Assembly (NCBI RefSeq): GCF_029051685.1
Contig: NZ_JAACFT010000004.1
Location: 124,001 to 188,000 of the forward strand
DNA: 64,000 nucleotides
Source: Bradyrhizobium sp. CSA207
GTDB lineage: Bacteria > Pseudomonadota > Alphaproteobacteria > Rhizobiales > Xanthobacteraceae
Direction of reading: 5' to 3'
Below the pieces are notes generated by a model. The model did not search any database. It saw nothing but the letters and a program-made list of their open reading frames with translations, and was not told the DNA's origin. The translations under genes and the position numbers were made by a program. Shown piece by piece: positions 16,312 to 24,084 of this stretch (positions are counted from its first letter, which is position 1; the number at the start of each line of letters is the position of its first letter).

Positions 16312-17184
16312 CTAAATCACATCCGCCAGCGAGTGACCGTGCAGCTCGATGTTCAGCCCCTGCATGCCGAGATCGGTGATCTCGCCGCCCATCGCCTTGA
16401 TGCTTTCCTCACGGATCAGCGACATCAACCCGCGGCGCAGCGCCAGGAACTCCGATGACATCATCATCGATTGCTGCCGCGGGCGCTCCAGCGGAATCGG
16501 AATCTCGGCCTTGATCGAGCCGGGACGCGCCGTCATGCAGTAGACCCGGTCGGACAGGAAGATCGCCTCGTCGATGTCGTGGGTGACGAACAGCACCGAG
16601 ATCTTCAGCCGCTGCCACATGTTGGTGAGGATCTGCTGCATGATGACGCGGGTCTGTGCGTCGAGCGCGCCGAAGGGCTCGTCTAACAGCAGCACCTTCG
16701 GCCCCGTCGCGAGTGCGCGCACGATGCCGACGCGCTGCTTCATGCCGCCGGAGAGCTTTTCCGGATAGTGCTTCTCGAAGGCGTCCAAGCCGGCAAGCCC
16801 GAGCAGGGTGCGGGCCGCGCGCTCGCGCTGCGAACGCGCCATGCCGCGCATCTTCAGGCCGAACTCGACATTCTCCCGCACCGTCTTCCAGGGAAACAGC
16901 GAATATTGCTGGAACACCATGCCGCGCTCGGCGCTGGGGCCGTTGACCCTTTCGCCGTCGACCGTGACCACTCCGGTGGTCGGCTTGAGGAAACCTGCGA
17001 CCGCATTGAGCAGCGTCGACTTTCCGCACCCTGAGGGGCCGACGATCGAGACGAACTCACCCGGGTTGACATGAATCTGCGTGTCGGTGACCGCCTCAAC
17101 CGGTCCCTCGATACTGTCATAGCTGAGCGAGAAATTCTTGACCTCGATATGGCCCTGCGGTGCTTTGGTCAGGATCTCGTTCAT
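16312..17184 (-). CDS. NitT/TauT-type ABC transporter ATP-binding protein
   Basis: A 290-residue cytoplasmic ATPase with Walker A GPSGCGKST, the Q-loop in FQQYSLFPWKTV, the signature LSGGMKQR, Walker B VLLLDEPFGALD and the H-loop THDIDEA. The LFPWKTV sequence after the Q-loop is typical of the nitrate / sulfonate / taurine / bicarbonate importer group (SsuB, TauB, NrtD). It is the third gene of a binding-protein, permease, ATPase operon and overlaps the permease gene by 4 bp. Only one ATPase and one permease are encoded, so the importer is a homodimer of each. About 25-30 extra residues at the C-terminus have no clear role. Confidence 0.9.
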   Translation of the reverse strand: MNEILTKAPQGHIEVKNFSLSYDSIEGPVEAVTDTQIHVNPGEFVSIVGPSGCGKSTLLNAVAGFLKPTTGVVTVDGERVNGPSAERGMVFQQYSLFPWKTVRENVEFGLKMRGMARSQRERAARTLLGLAGLDAFEKHYPEKLSGGMKQRVGIVRALATGPKVLLLDEPFGALDAQTRVIMQQILTNMWQRLKISVLFVTHDIDEAIFLSDRVYCMTARPGSIKAEIPIPLERPRQQSMMMSSEFLALRRGLMSLIREESIKAMGGEITDLGMQGLNIELHGHSLADVI

Positions 17185-18050
17185 TTCAGCCTCCACGGCA
17201 TCACCAACTGCCCCGCGCCTCTGATGAGCATGCTCGATCCGAGGCCGAGCACGCCGATCGCGATCATGCCGAGCGCGATGTCGGCATATTGGACCAGCGA
17301 ATAGGCCTCCCAGGTGAAATACCCGATGCCGTACTGGCCCGAGATCATTTCGGCCGCGATCAGCGACACCCAGGCGACGCCCATGCCGACAGTGAGGCCG
17401 GTGAAGATGTGCGGCAGCGAGGCCGGAAAGTACACTTCGCGAAAGATCGAGCGTTCGCGCGCGCCCAGACATTGCGCCGCGCGCACCAGCACGGGATCGA
17501 CCAGCGACATGCCGTGCAGCGTGTTGACCAGGATCGGGAAGAATGAGCCGAGAAAGGTGATGTAGACGATGCTCTGCTCGTTGGTCGGCCACAGCATGAT
17601 CGCCATCGGCACCCAGGCGATCGCCGGGATCGGCCGCAGCACTTCCGCCACCGGGAAGACGATCTCATGCACCAGCTTGAAGCGGCCCATGATCAGGCCG
17701 AGCGGCACGCCGACGATGGCGGCGAGCGAAAAGCCGATGAAGATGCGCCGGCAGCTCAGCACGATGTGCATCAGGAATTTCGGATCGTGGATCGCCTTGG
17801 TGAAGCTTGCATAGACCGCGAGCGGCGAGGGCACGTTGGTGAAGCGCACGAAGAACACGACGCGATAGGTCGTGAGCAGGTGCCAGACCAGCAGGAAGGC
17901 GAGCAGCGAGAGGATGCCGATCGCGATTGCGCGCAGTCCCGCCCGATTGAGCCGATACCAGCGCAGCGCGACAGTGCCGAAGGAAGGCGCCGCCGCAGGA
18001 GCCGCGGCGGGCGCGGGGCTCGCCTCGCCGATTGCGGTTGTTGCCGGCAT
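17181..18050 (-). CDS. NitT/TauT-type ABC transporter permease
   Basis: An inner-membrane permease of 289 residues with six predicted membrane helices. It has an Ala/Pro-rich cytoplasmic leader (SPAPAAAPAAAPS) and the EAA loop AAQCLGARERSIFREVYFPASLPHIF of the BPD-transporter family. It is placed in the SsuC/TauC/NrtB group by its helices and partners. The ATG at 18050 is 35 bp after the binding-protein stop; the frame is open further upstream but there it only shadows that gene. Substrate range must be set by the unusual binding protein upstream. Confidence 0.88.
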   Translation of the reverse strand: MPATTAIGEASPAPAAAPAAAPSFGTVALRWYRLNRAGLRAIAIGILSLLAFLLVWHLLTTYRVVFFVRFTNVPSPLAVYASFTKAIHDPKFLMHIVLSCRRIFIGFSLAAIVGVPLGLIMGRFKLVHEIVFPVAEVLRPIPAIAWVPMAIMLWPTNEQSIVYITFLGSFFPILVNTLHGMSLVDPVLVRAAQCLGARERSIFREVYFPASLPHIFTGLTVGMGVAWVSLIAAEMISGQYGIGYFTWEAYSLVQYADIALGMIAIGVLGLGSSMLIRGAGQLVMPWRLK

Positions 18051-18085
18051 GCTGTCCTCGGAATGTCTGAGGAGGGCGGGACTGC

Positions 18086-19507
18086 TCACGTCTTGCCTCC
18101 GCTGACTGCCGCCTTCACCGCTTCGTCGAAGCCGAGCACCTTGCCGCTGATCTTGGCCGCATAGGCTTCGGCATCCTTCTTGAGCAGGAAGGGCGCGACA
18201 TCGCCATTCCCGACCGCGAAGAAGGCCTGGTCGGCGAACAGCTTGATGCCGCGGGTCGTATCGAAGACGTAGGCGACGTTGATCTTCTTGCCCTTGGCCT
18301 TGAAGTCGGCATAGGCCCCTAACGTGCAACTGGCAGACGAGAAAGCGAGGATGCCAGCCTCGTCCACCCAGACTTCGCCGGCCTTGCGCGGATCGGAGAT
18401 CGGCTTCTTGCAGAAGCCATCCTCGCCTGAGATTTCGTAGTTCTTGGTGCTGCCGAGCTGCGCGTCATAGTCGAGCTTCATCTCGGCATAGGCCTTGCGG
18501 ATGTAGCTGTCGTCGACCCATTTTTTGGGATCGAACTCCTTCATGCGGCCGAGGTTTTGCAACACCTTGACGTCGGCGGTGGCCGCATCGATCAGCGCCG
18601 GCTTGACCGTGGGATCGGTTGTCATGTTGCCGCTGGGGCCGAGGAAGATGTAGACGACTTCCTTGTTGATGCCCGTCCATTCCTGGATCTTTTCCGCAGC
18701 GAGCTTGGGATCGTCGCGCAGCCATTGATTGGCGGCGGCGACCGCCTTCAGATAAGCGACGACGACTTCCGGATATTTTTCGGCGAAGTCGGTGCGGACG
18801 ACGATGCCGTGGAAGGTCGGCAGATTGGTCTCGACGCCGTCGAAGATCTTTCGCGCAAAGCCACGGAACGGCAGCAACTCGGCGAAGGGGACGAAGTCGG
18901 CATGCGCGTCGATCTTCTTTTCCTGCAGATTGGTCGAGCCGACTTCCGGGCTCTGGCTGACGAGCTGGAAGAAGTCGGACGCGTAGCCGCGGTCCTGCAT
19001 CGCCTTCAGCACCATGCCGTGCGCGGCGGAGCCGAAGGGCACGCTGACGAGCTTGCCCTTGAGATCGGCGAGATCGTAGTACGGCGACTCCTTGTGAACG
19101 ACGATGCCGTTGCCGGAGCCCGACATGCTGTAGGCCGCGATGCCGATCAGGCGGCTCTTGCTCTCGGGGTTGCTGTCGAAGGTGAAGCCGTTCACGATCA
19201 GCGGGTAGTCGCCCATCATGCCGATCTGCAGCTTGTTCGCCATCATCGCGTTGGTGACGGGCGGACCGGAGGTGAAATTCTGCCACTCCAGCTCGAACTT
19301 GATGTTGGCGTATTTGCCGTCCTTCGGCAGGTATTTTTCGAGCAGATGCAGCTGCCGGATGACGACGCCGGCGGTCACCGTGTTGGTCGTGGTATCCTGC
19401 GTTCCGATGCCGAGCGTCACCGTTTCCGCCGAAGCCGGCTGCGCGAGGAGTAGCGCCAGCGACGTCACCGACATCGCGATCGAGAGCGTGGGAAGATGGC
19501 GGACCAT
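18086..19507 (-). CDS. ABC transporter substrate-binding protein with NosL-like C-terminal extension
   Basis: A periplasmic binding protein of about 473 residues, roughly 130-150 longer than usual for the NitT/TauT (NrtA/SsuA) class. A signal peptide ends near AQPASA. The binding domain follows to about residue 330, with motifs such as KLQIGMMGDYPLIVNG and DLKGKLVSVPFGSAAHG. The last 110 residues (from GEDGFCKKP on) resemble the NosL copper-chaperone fold: WVDEAGILAFSSASC, then AYVFDTTRG, then FFAVGNGDVAPFLLKKDAEAY and GKVLGFDEA. Two cysteines lie in this part. I start it at 19507 because GAGGATGAG sits at the right distance; ATGs at 19513 and 19519 are alternatives. The domain match is by eye and needs a profile search. 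Confidence 0.82.
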   Translation of the reverse strand: MVRHLPTLSIAMSVTSLALLLAQPASAETVTLGIGTQDTTTNTVTAGVVIRQLHLLEKYLPKDGKYANIKFELEWQNFTSGPPVTNAMMANKLQIGMMGDYPLIVNGFTFDSNPESKSRLIGIAAYSMSGSGNGIVVHKESPYYDLADLKGKLVSVPFGSAAHGMVLKAMQDRGYASDFFQLVSQSPEVGSTNLQEKKIDAHADFVPFAELLPFRGFARKIFDGVETNLPTFHGIVVRTDFAEKYPEVVVAYLKAVAAANQWLRDDPKLAAEKIQEWTGINKEVVYIFLGPSGNMTTDPTVKPALIDAATADVKVLQNLGRMKEFDPKKWVDDSYIRKAYAEMKLDYDAQLGSTKNYEISGEDGFCKKPISDPRKAGEVWVDEAGILAFSSASCTLGAYADFKAKGKKINVAYVFDTTRGIKLFADQAFFAVGNGDVAPFLLKKDAEAYAAKISGKVLGFDEAVKAAVSGGKT

Positions 19508-19593
19508 TCTCATCCTCATTCGGTTGGATGTGCTGTGGTTGCCATGATTGGGTGAGGGCGTGGACAGGGCAAATCCGGAATGACCACCGCAGT

Positions 19594-19602
19594 CGATTAG
19601 TT
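19594..19602 (-). promoter_or_regulatory. Shared motif AACTAATCG upstream of the binding-protein gene
   Basis: Read on the minus strand the site is CCGGCAACTAATCGACTGCGG, about 87 bp before the binding-protein start. The same 9-mer, AACTAAT(T/C)G, occurs at 21030, 21104 and 21991, each upstream of another gene of the putative regulon. It may be an operator or a promoter element. Confidence 0.5.
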
Positions 19603-19686
19603 GCCGGGAAAAGCTGATTGCATACTCCTTGGGCAGTCCTGCACTATAAAGCCGCTTGCCTGGGCACCGACCCCGGTCGCCGGCCT

Positions 19687-20460
19687 TTAGTCAGAGGCTT
19701 GTCCGCGCATCTCTTCCAGCACGTCGGGCCGGCAGACCACGATCTGGGAGCGCTTGGTCAGCACGATTCCCTTCTCCTGCATCCGCTTCAAACTGATCGT
19801 GACCCATTGCCTGGTGGCGCCGACCATGTGGGCGATGTCGGCATGGGTGAAGGCTGCCGCGATCACCCGGCCGTCGGCATCCTCGACACCGTAGAGCTCG
19901 ACCAGATGCAGCAGCAGATGCGCCAGCCGCTGTGTGATCGAACGCGTTCCCAGCATCTGCGCCAGCGCCGAATAGCACTTGCCCTTGAAGGTCAGACCCT
20001 CGATCAGGCCGATTGCCAGGTTCGGGATCTCCATGGCGAGCGTGCGCAGTTCTTTTCCGGGCAGGTGCACGACGCTGCAATTGCTGGATGCAACGCCGGA
20101 CCATTGATGCACGGTGCCTTCGAACACTTCGGGCCCGCCGACGAAATTGCCGACATGCCAATAGGCCAGCGTGATCTCGCGCCCAAGCGGCGAGGTATAG
20201 AACACGCGGATGCGGCCGCTCTCGATCAGCCAGATACCGTCATGCTTGCCGCCCTGGCTGAACAGCGTCTGGCCGCGGTTGAGCACTTTGCGGCGGCCCT
20301 GCTTCAGCACCAGCTCCCGCTCGCGCTGGCTGAGCTTGTCCATCAGCGGCGGCGGACCGCCAATCCATTGCTGGTTCTCGGTGAGCAGCAGCGAGGAGCT
20401 TCCCGCAGGCCGGACCGTTGCGGGAACCGTCCCGCGAACCACATTGGCCGCCTGCAACAT
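19687..20460 (-). CDS. Crp/Fnr-family transcriptional regulator
   Basis: A 257-residue regulator with an N-terminal cyclic-nucleotide-binding-like beta roll (residues about 45-155; LFSQGGKHDGIWLIESGRIRV) and a C-terminal winged helix (FTHADIAHMVGATRQWVTISLKRMQEKGI). It lacks the N-terminal cysteine cluster of oxygen-sensing Fnr, so the signal is something else: a nucleotide, a metabolite or a haem ligand. It lies just upstream of the ABC importer operon on the same strand. That makes it the prime candidate to bind the AACTAATYG sites nearby. The first 40 residues are not conserved-looking, so the true start could be MDKLSQRERE. Confidence 0.87.
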   Translation of the reverse strand: MLQAANVVRGTVPATVRPAGSSSLLLTENQQWIGGPPPLMDKLSQRERELVLKQGRRKVLNRGQTLFSQGGKHDGIWLIESGRIRVFYTSPLGREITLAYWHVGNFVGGPEVFEGTVHQWSGVASSNCSVVHLPGKELRTLAMEIPNLAIGLIEGLTFKGKCYSALAQMLGTRSITQRLAHLLLHLVELYGVEDADGRVIAAAFTHADIAHMVGATRQWVTISLKRMQEKGIVLTKRSQIVVCRPDVLEEMRGQASD

Positions 20461-20540
20461 CGTCTGCCTCCGGAACGTTCAATTCGTCCTAAAGCGGAGC
20501 AATGTCCGTGCCAGATTCACTCCGCTGTCGTCGCACGGCT

Positions 20541-20629
20541 TGACCGGGCGACCCAGTATTCCAGAGACAGCAATGAGTTACGGAGAGGCCGCGGCGTACT
20601 GGATTCCCGCCTTCGCGGGAATGACAGCG
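20541..20629. repeat. Dispersed repeat, TACTGGAT-CCCGCCTTCGCGGG family
   Basis: GACCCAGTATTCC near the left is answered by GCGTACTGGATTCCC on the right, and the end holds the hairpin CCCGCCTTCGCGGG followed by AATGAC. A second copy with the same layout is at 47291-47402. It lies between the Crp-family gene and the DUF971 gene. Confidence 0.7.
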
Positions 20630-20674
20630 AGTTTGTGGCGCCCGTGCTCGCGCCAATGCAAAGTCTGCGTCGGC

Positions 20675-20980
20675 CTAACCCCCCGCCAAACTCAGCAAAT
20701 ACGCCTTGGGGTAAATCCCCCGACTGTGCCCGTCCGAAAACGAGATGTTCAGCCCGTAGCCGAGATCGCCGATGTCGGTGATGGCGATGCCCGGAAACGC
20801 TTCAGGGAAGCGGCCGTCGAAGCGGGCGCGGGTGCAGTGGGCGCATTTGCATGAGAGGCGGAGCTGCTCGGCAGGCAGGCTGAGTTGATCGTCCTGCGTG
20901 GTGCGGACGCGGAGCGTGGCAAGATCGGCGCTCGCCTCGTAGTCGGCCACGGTCGGTGCCACCAATGCGGTCATGGTCAT
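20675..20980 (-). CDS. DUF971 (GBBH-like N-terminal domain) protein
   Basis: A 101-residue protein with the DUF971 signature: an LRVRTTQDDQLSLPAEQLRLSC strand-turn core, the C-x-C-x2-C set in SCKCAHC, and the closing FSDGHSRGIYPKAYL motif. The domain is also found at the N-terminus of gamma-butyrobetaine hydroxylase, where its cysteines bind zinc. Stand-alone copies occur next to Fe-S and Mrp-type genes and may assist iron-sulfur or metal handling. The start at 20980 is preceded by AGAGG; an ATG two codons later is possible. A copy of the shared AACTAATTG motif lies 50 bp upstream, which ties it to the flavoprotein and transporter genes. Confidence 0.82.
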   Translation of the reverse strand: MTMTALVAPTVADYEASADLATLRVRTTQDDQLSLPAEQLRLSCKCAHCTRARFDGRFPEAFPGIAITDIGDLGYGLNISFSDGHSRGIYPKAYLLSLAGG

Positions 20981-21029
20981 GACGAACCTCTGACTCTTCT
21001 CTACGCCGCCGCAGGCGAGCGCGAATAGC

Positions 21030-21038
21030 AACTAATTG
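21030..21038. promoter_or_regulatory. Shared motif AACTAATTG between DUF971 and ferredoxin reductase genes
   Basis: The wider site GCAACTAATTGC is an interrupted palindrome (GCAA, four bases, TTGC). It lies 50 bp from the DUF971 start and 156 bp from the reductase start, in a divergent promoter region. Confidence 0.5.
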
Positions 21039-21103
21039 CCAGAGCGCACGTGCAAAGGCGGAGCGCGGCTGCCTCCTCTTCGGTCATCGCCCGCAAAATG
21101 TGA

Positions 21104-21112
21104 AACTAATCG
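21104..21112 (+). promoter_or_regulatory. Shared motif AACTAATCG upstream of ferredoxin reductase gene
   Basis: The sequence TGAAACTAATCGACCGG lies 82 bp before the reductase start, much like the copy upstream of the binding-protein gene (AACTAATCGACTGCGG). Its centre is 74 bp from the neighbouring copy, about seven helical turns. Confidence 0.5.
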
Positions 21113-21193
21113 ACCGGCAGTTTCAGTTCGGCGTTGCCCGAGTCCTCCGTCTCCGAAATCCTTGCGCCCATCGCAGGTAAGGAGAGACGACGG

Positions 21194-21967
21194 ATGAGCG
21201 CTTTTCAGAAGGAAACGGTTCTGTCGGTCAGGCACTGGACCGACTCGCTGTTCAGCTTCACCGCGACGCGCGATCCCGGCTTCCGCTTCCAGAACGGCCA
21301 GTTCGCCATGATCGGGCTGGAGGTCGAGGGCAAACCCTTGATGCGGGCCTACAGCATGGCGAGCGCCAATCATGAGGAAGAGCTCGAGTTCTTCTCGATC
21401 AAGGTTGAGGACGGCCCGCTGACCTCGCGCCTCCAGAAGATCAGGGAAGGCGACATCATCCTGGTCGGCCGCAAGGCGACGGGCACGCTGATCACAGGCA
21501 ATCTCATTCCCGGCAAGCGTCTCTTGTTGCTGTCGACCGGCACCGGGCTCGCGCCGTTCGCCAGCCTGATCAAGGACCCCGACGTGTACGAGAACTACGA
21601 GACCATCGTGCTCGCCCATGGCTGCCGCCAGATCTCCGAGCTCGCCTATGGCGAGCACCTCGTCGACGGCCTGCGCAATCACGAATTCTTCGGACCGCTG
21701 ATCCGCGACAAGCTGGTCTATTATCCCACCGTCACCCGAGAGCCGTTCAGGAATCGCGGCCGCATCACCGACCTGATCACCTCCAACCAGATGTTCGACG
21801 ATATCGCGCAGTCCGGCCTCGATATCGCGACGGATCGCATCATGCTGTGCGGCAGCCCCGCAATGCTGGAGGAGCTGCACGCCATGTTCTCCGCGCGCGG
21901 CTTTGCGGAGGGGAACCACAGCCAGCCCGGCCATTTCGTCATCGAGAAGGCTTTCGTCGAGCGGTGA
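21194..21967 (+). CDS. Ferredoxin/flavodoxin-NADP(+) reductase
   Basis: A bacterial FPR-type reductase of 257 residues that moves electrons between NADPH and ferredoxin with FAD. Visible motifs are the FAD-binding RAYSMAS (R-x-Y-S), the GPLTSRLQKIREGD loop, the NADP-binding STGTGLAPFASLI and MLCGSPAMLEELHAM. It ends FVER, close to the C-terminal stretch seen in subclass I bacterial FPRs. GGAGAGACGACGG fixes the ATG at 21194. It is the first of four plus-strand genes leading to a flavoprotein, a ferredoxin and a HEAT protein. It most likely supplies reducing power from NADPH to that ferredoxin. Confidence 0.93.
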   Translation: MSAFQKETVLSVRHWTDSLFSFTATRDPGFRFQNGQFAMIGLEVEGKPLMRAYSMASANHEEELEFFSIKVEDGPLTSRLQKIREGDIILVGRKATGTLITGNLIPGKRLLLLSTGTGLAPFASLIKDPDVYENYETIVLAHGCRQISELAYGEHLVDGLRNHEFFGPLIRDKLVYYPTVTREPFRNRGRITDLITSNQMFDDIAQSGLDIATDRIMLCGSPAMLEELHAMFSARGFAEGNHSQPGHFVIEKAFVER

Positions 21968-21990
21968 CGCACAAATCGCTCTGCGGCGAC

Positions 21991-21999
21991 AACTAATTG
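21991..21999 (+). promoter_or_regulatory. Shared motif AACTAATTG upstream of AprA-like flavoprotein gene
   Basis: The site GACAACTAATTGCTATCGCCGG lies 73 bp before the flavoprotein start, in the 104-bp gap after the reductase gene. Its presence inside the gene row suggests a second promoter here. Confidence 0.5.
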
Positions 22000-22071
22000 C
22001 TATCGCCGGAAAGCCCCCTGAACAAATCTGATGCAAAGGCGCCGGACCTGCCGGCGAACCAGGAGCAAGCG

Positions 22072-23814
22072 ATGGCACTAGATCAGATCGTCGACGGACT
22101 TTCGGAAGTTTCCTGCGACGTGCTGGTGATCGGCGGCGGCACGGCCGGCCCGATGGCGGCACTCAAGGCGAAGCTGAAGAACCCGAAGGCCAATGTCGTC
22201 CTGCTCGAAAAGGCCAACGTCAAGCGCTCCGGCGCGATCTCGATGGGCATGGATGGCTTGAACAACGCCGTTATCCCCGGCTATGCGACGCCGGAGCAGT
22301 ACACCAAGGAAATCACCATCGCCAATGACGGCATCGTCGACCAGAAGGCGGTCTATAAATATGCGCAGAACTGCTTTGGCATCATCGAAGAGCTCGACAG
22401 TTTCGGCATTCGATTCCTGAAGAACGAGAACGGCGACTATGCCGTCAAGAAGGTGCACCACATCGGCACCTACGTCCTGCCGATGCCGAATGGCGAGACC
22501 GTGAAGAAGGCGCTGTACCGCCAGCTGCGCCGCGCGCGCATCCTGATCTCCAACCGTTACATGGCGACGCGCCTGCTCAAATCCGCCGACGGCCGCATCG
22601 CCGGCGCGATCAGCGTCAACACCCGCACCGCCGAGATCTTGGTGATCAAGGCCAAGGCGGTGATCCTGTGCATGGGCGCTGCGGGCCGACTGGGTTTGCC
22701 GACCTCAGGCTACATGTTCGGCACCTACGAGAACGCGGCCAATTCTGGCGATGGCTATGCCATGGCCTATCACGCCGGCGCCGCGCTCGCGAACCTCGAA
22801 TGCTACCAGATCAATCCGCTGATCAAGGACTATAACGGCCCGGCCTGCGCCTATGTCGCCGGCCCCTTCGGCGCCTTTACCGCCAACAACGAGGGATCGC
22901 GCTTCATCGAATGCGACTATTGGTCGGGCCAGATGATGCTGGAGTTCTACAACGAGCTCTTGTCCGGCAAGGGTCCGGTGTTCCTCCAGCTCAAGCATCT
23001 CCACCCCGACACCATTTCCGAGATCGAATCCACGCTGCACAAGGTGGAGCGGCCGACGCGCGGCCTGTTCCAGCAGGGGCGCGGGGTCGACTACCGCAGC
23101 GAATCGATCGAGATGCACATCTCCGAGATCGGCTTCTGCTCCGGCCACAGCGCCTCCGGCGTGTTCGTCGACGACAACGCGCGCACCACCGTGCCCGGCC
23201 TCTATGCGGCCGGCGACATGGCGAGCGTGCCGCACAATTACATGCTGGGTGCCTTCACCAACGGCTCGGTTGCCGGCGTTGACGCGATGGAGTTCGCCGA
23301 AAATCACGATTTCGCCGAGTTCGACGCCGCCGACATTGCCACGGAGCGCGACCGCGTGCTGGCGCCGACCAGGCGCGAGGACGGTATTCCGCCGAACCAG
23401 ATCGAATACAAGACGCGGCGTCTGGTGAACGACTATCTCCAGCCGCCGAAGGTGACGCGCAAATACGAGCTCGGCATGCGCCGCCTTGCCGAGGCGCGCG
23501 AGGACATGCAGGAGCACATGATCGCGCGCAACGCGCACGAGCTGCTTCGTGCGCTCGAAGTGCAGTCGATCATGGATTGCGCCGACATGGCCGTGCATGC
23601 CTCGCTGTATCGCGAGGAAAGCCGCTGGGGCCTCTATCACTGGCGCACCGATTTTCCCGAGAAGGACAACGAGAACTGGTTCTGCCACACCCTGCTATCC
23701 AAGCAGGACGGCAAGATGACCAGCGAAAAGCGTGCGGTTGAGCCCTATGTCGTGCCGATCGCGGATGACGAGAAGGACCTCTACGACAAGCAGCGCATCC
23801 GCGCCACCGCCTGA
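22072..23814 (+). CDS. FAD-dependent oxidoreductase, fumarate reductase / adenylylsulfate reductase alpha-like
   Basis: A 580-residue flavoprotein of the succinate dehydrogenase / fumarate reductase / AprA superfamily. GGGTAGPMAAL at residues 21-31 binds the FAD ADP part. The following EKANVKRSGAISMGMDGLNN resembles the AprA flavin loop more than SdhA. Further on are the HISEIGFCSGHSASGVFVDD active-site region and the VPGLYAAGDMASVPHNYMLG stretch that closes the FAD site. The C-terminal helical domain ends with a YHWRTDFPEKD-type motif seen in this superfamily. The small ferredoxin gene follows, as aprB follows aprA, but there is no signal peptide and no membrane anchor gene. A true APS reductase is unlikely, since sulfate reduction or oxidation partners are absent; the substrate is unknown. 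Confidence 0.85.
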   Translation: MALDQIVDGLSEVSCDVLVIGGGTAGPMAALKAKLKNPKANVVLLEKANVKRSGAISMGMDGLNNAVIPGYATPEQYTKEITIANDGIVDQKAVYKYAQNCFGIIEELDSFGIRFLKNENGDYAVKKVHHIGTYVLPMPNGETVKKALYRQLRRARILISNRYMATRLLKSADGRIAGAISVNTRTAEILVIKAKAVILCMGAAGRLGLPTSGYMFGTYENAANSGDGYAMAYHAGAALANLECYQINPLIKDYNGPACAYVAGPFGAFTANNEGSRFIECDYWSGQMMLEFYNELLSGKGPVFLQLKHLHPDTISEIESTLHKVERPTRGLFQQGRGVDYRSESIEMHISEIGFCSGHSASGVFVDDNARTTVPGLYAAGDMASVPHNYMLGAFTNGSVAGVDAMEFAENHDFAEFDAADIATERDRVLAPTRREDGIPPNQIEYKTRRLVNDYLQPPKVTRKYELGMRRLAEAREDMQEHMIARNAHELLRALEVQSIMDCADMAVHASLYREESRWGLYHWRTDFPEKDNENWFCHTLLSKQDGKMTSEKRAVEPYVVPIADDEKDLYDKQRIRATA

Positions 23815-23848
23815 TCCATCGCCAAGCGCAAGCAACAGGAGAAATACG

Positions 23849-24082
23849 ATGCCTCTCGCTTCCTATCAGACATCGGTTCCGGTGGTCGTCGACGACGCCA
23901 AATGCATCGCCGACAAGGGCTGTACCGTGTGTGTCGACGTCTGTCCGCTGGACGTGCTGCGCATCAGCGACATGACCGGCAAGGCCTACATGGCCTATGA
24001 CGAATGCTGGTACTGCATGCCCTGCGAGGCGGACTGCCCGACCGGCGCCGTCACCGTCAACATTCCTTATCTGTTGAGGTAA
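23849..24082 (+). CDS. 2[4Fe-4S] ferredoxin (AprB-like N-terminal domain)
   Basis: A 77-residue ferredoxin with eight cluster cysteines in two sets: C-x5-C-x2-C-x3-CP near residues 19-32 and C-x2-C-x2-C-x3-CP near residues 54-64 (DECWYCMPCEADCP). The longer spacing in the first set and the tryptophan/tyrosine in the second recall AprB, whose longer C-terminal tail is missing here. It lies 34 bp after the flavoprotein gene with its own CAGGAG ribosome site. It is 2 bp before the HEAT gene. It is the obvious electron carrier between the NADPH-ferredoxin reductase and the flavoprotein. Confidence 0.93.
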   Translation: MPLASYQTSVPVVVDDAKCIADKGCTVCVDVCPLDVLRISDMTGKAYMAYDECWYCMPCEADCPTGAVTVNIPYLLR

Positions 24083-24084
24083 TC

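Noticed and set aside
19594-21999. Reading AACTAATYG as a standard Fnr/FixK2 box
   Set aside because: The half-sites are CAA-N4-TTG at best, the reverse of TTG-N8-CAA; the true FNR-type boxes in this window are the two before norE and norC.
22072-24082. Calling the flavoprotein and ferredoxin aprA and aprB
   Set aside because: Similarity is only partial: the ferredoxin lacks the AprB tail, the flavoprotein is shorter than AprA, and no sat, dsr, qmo or sox genes are near.
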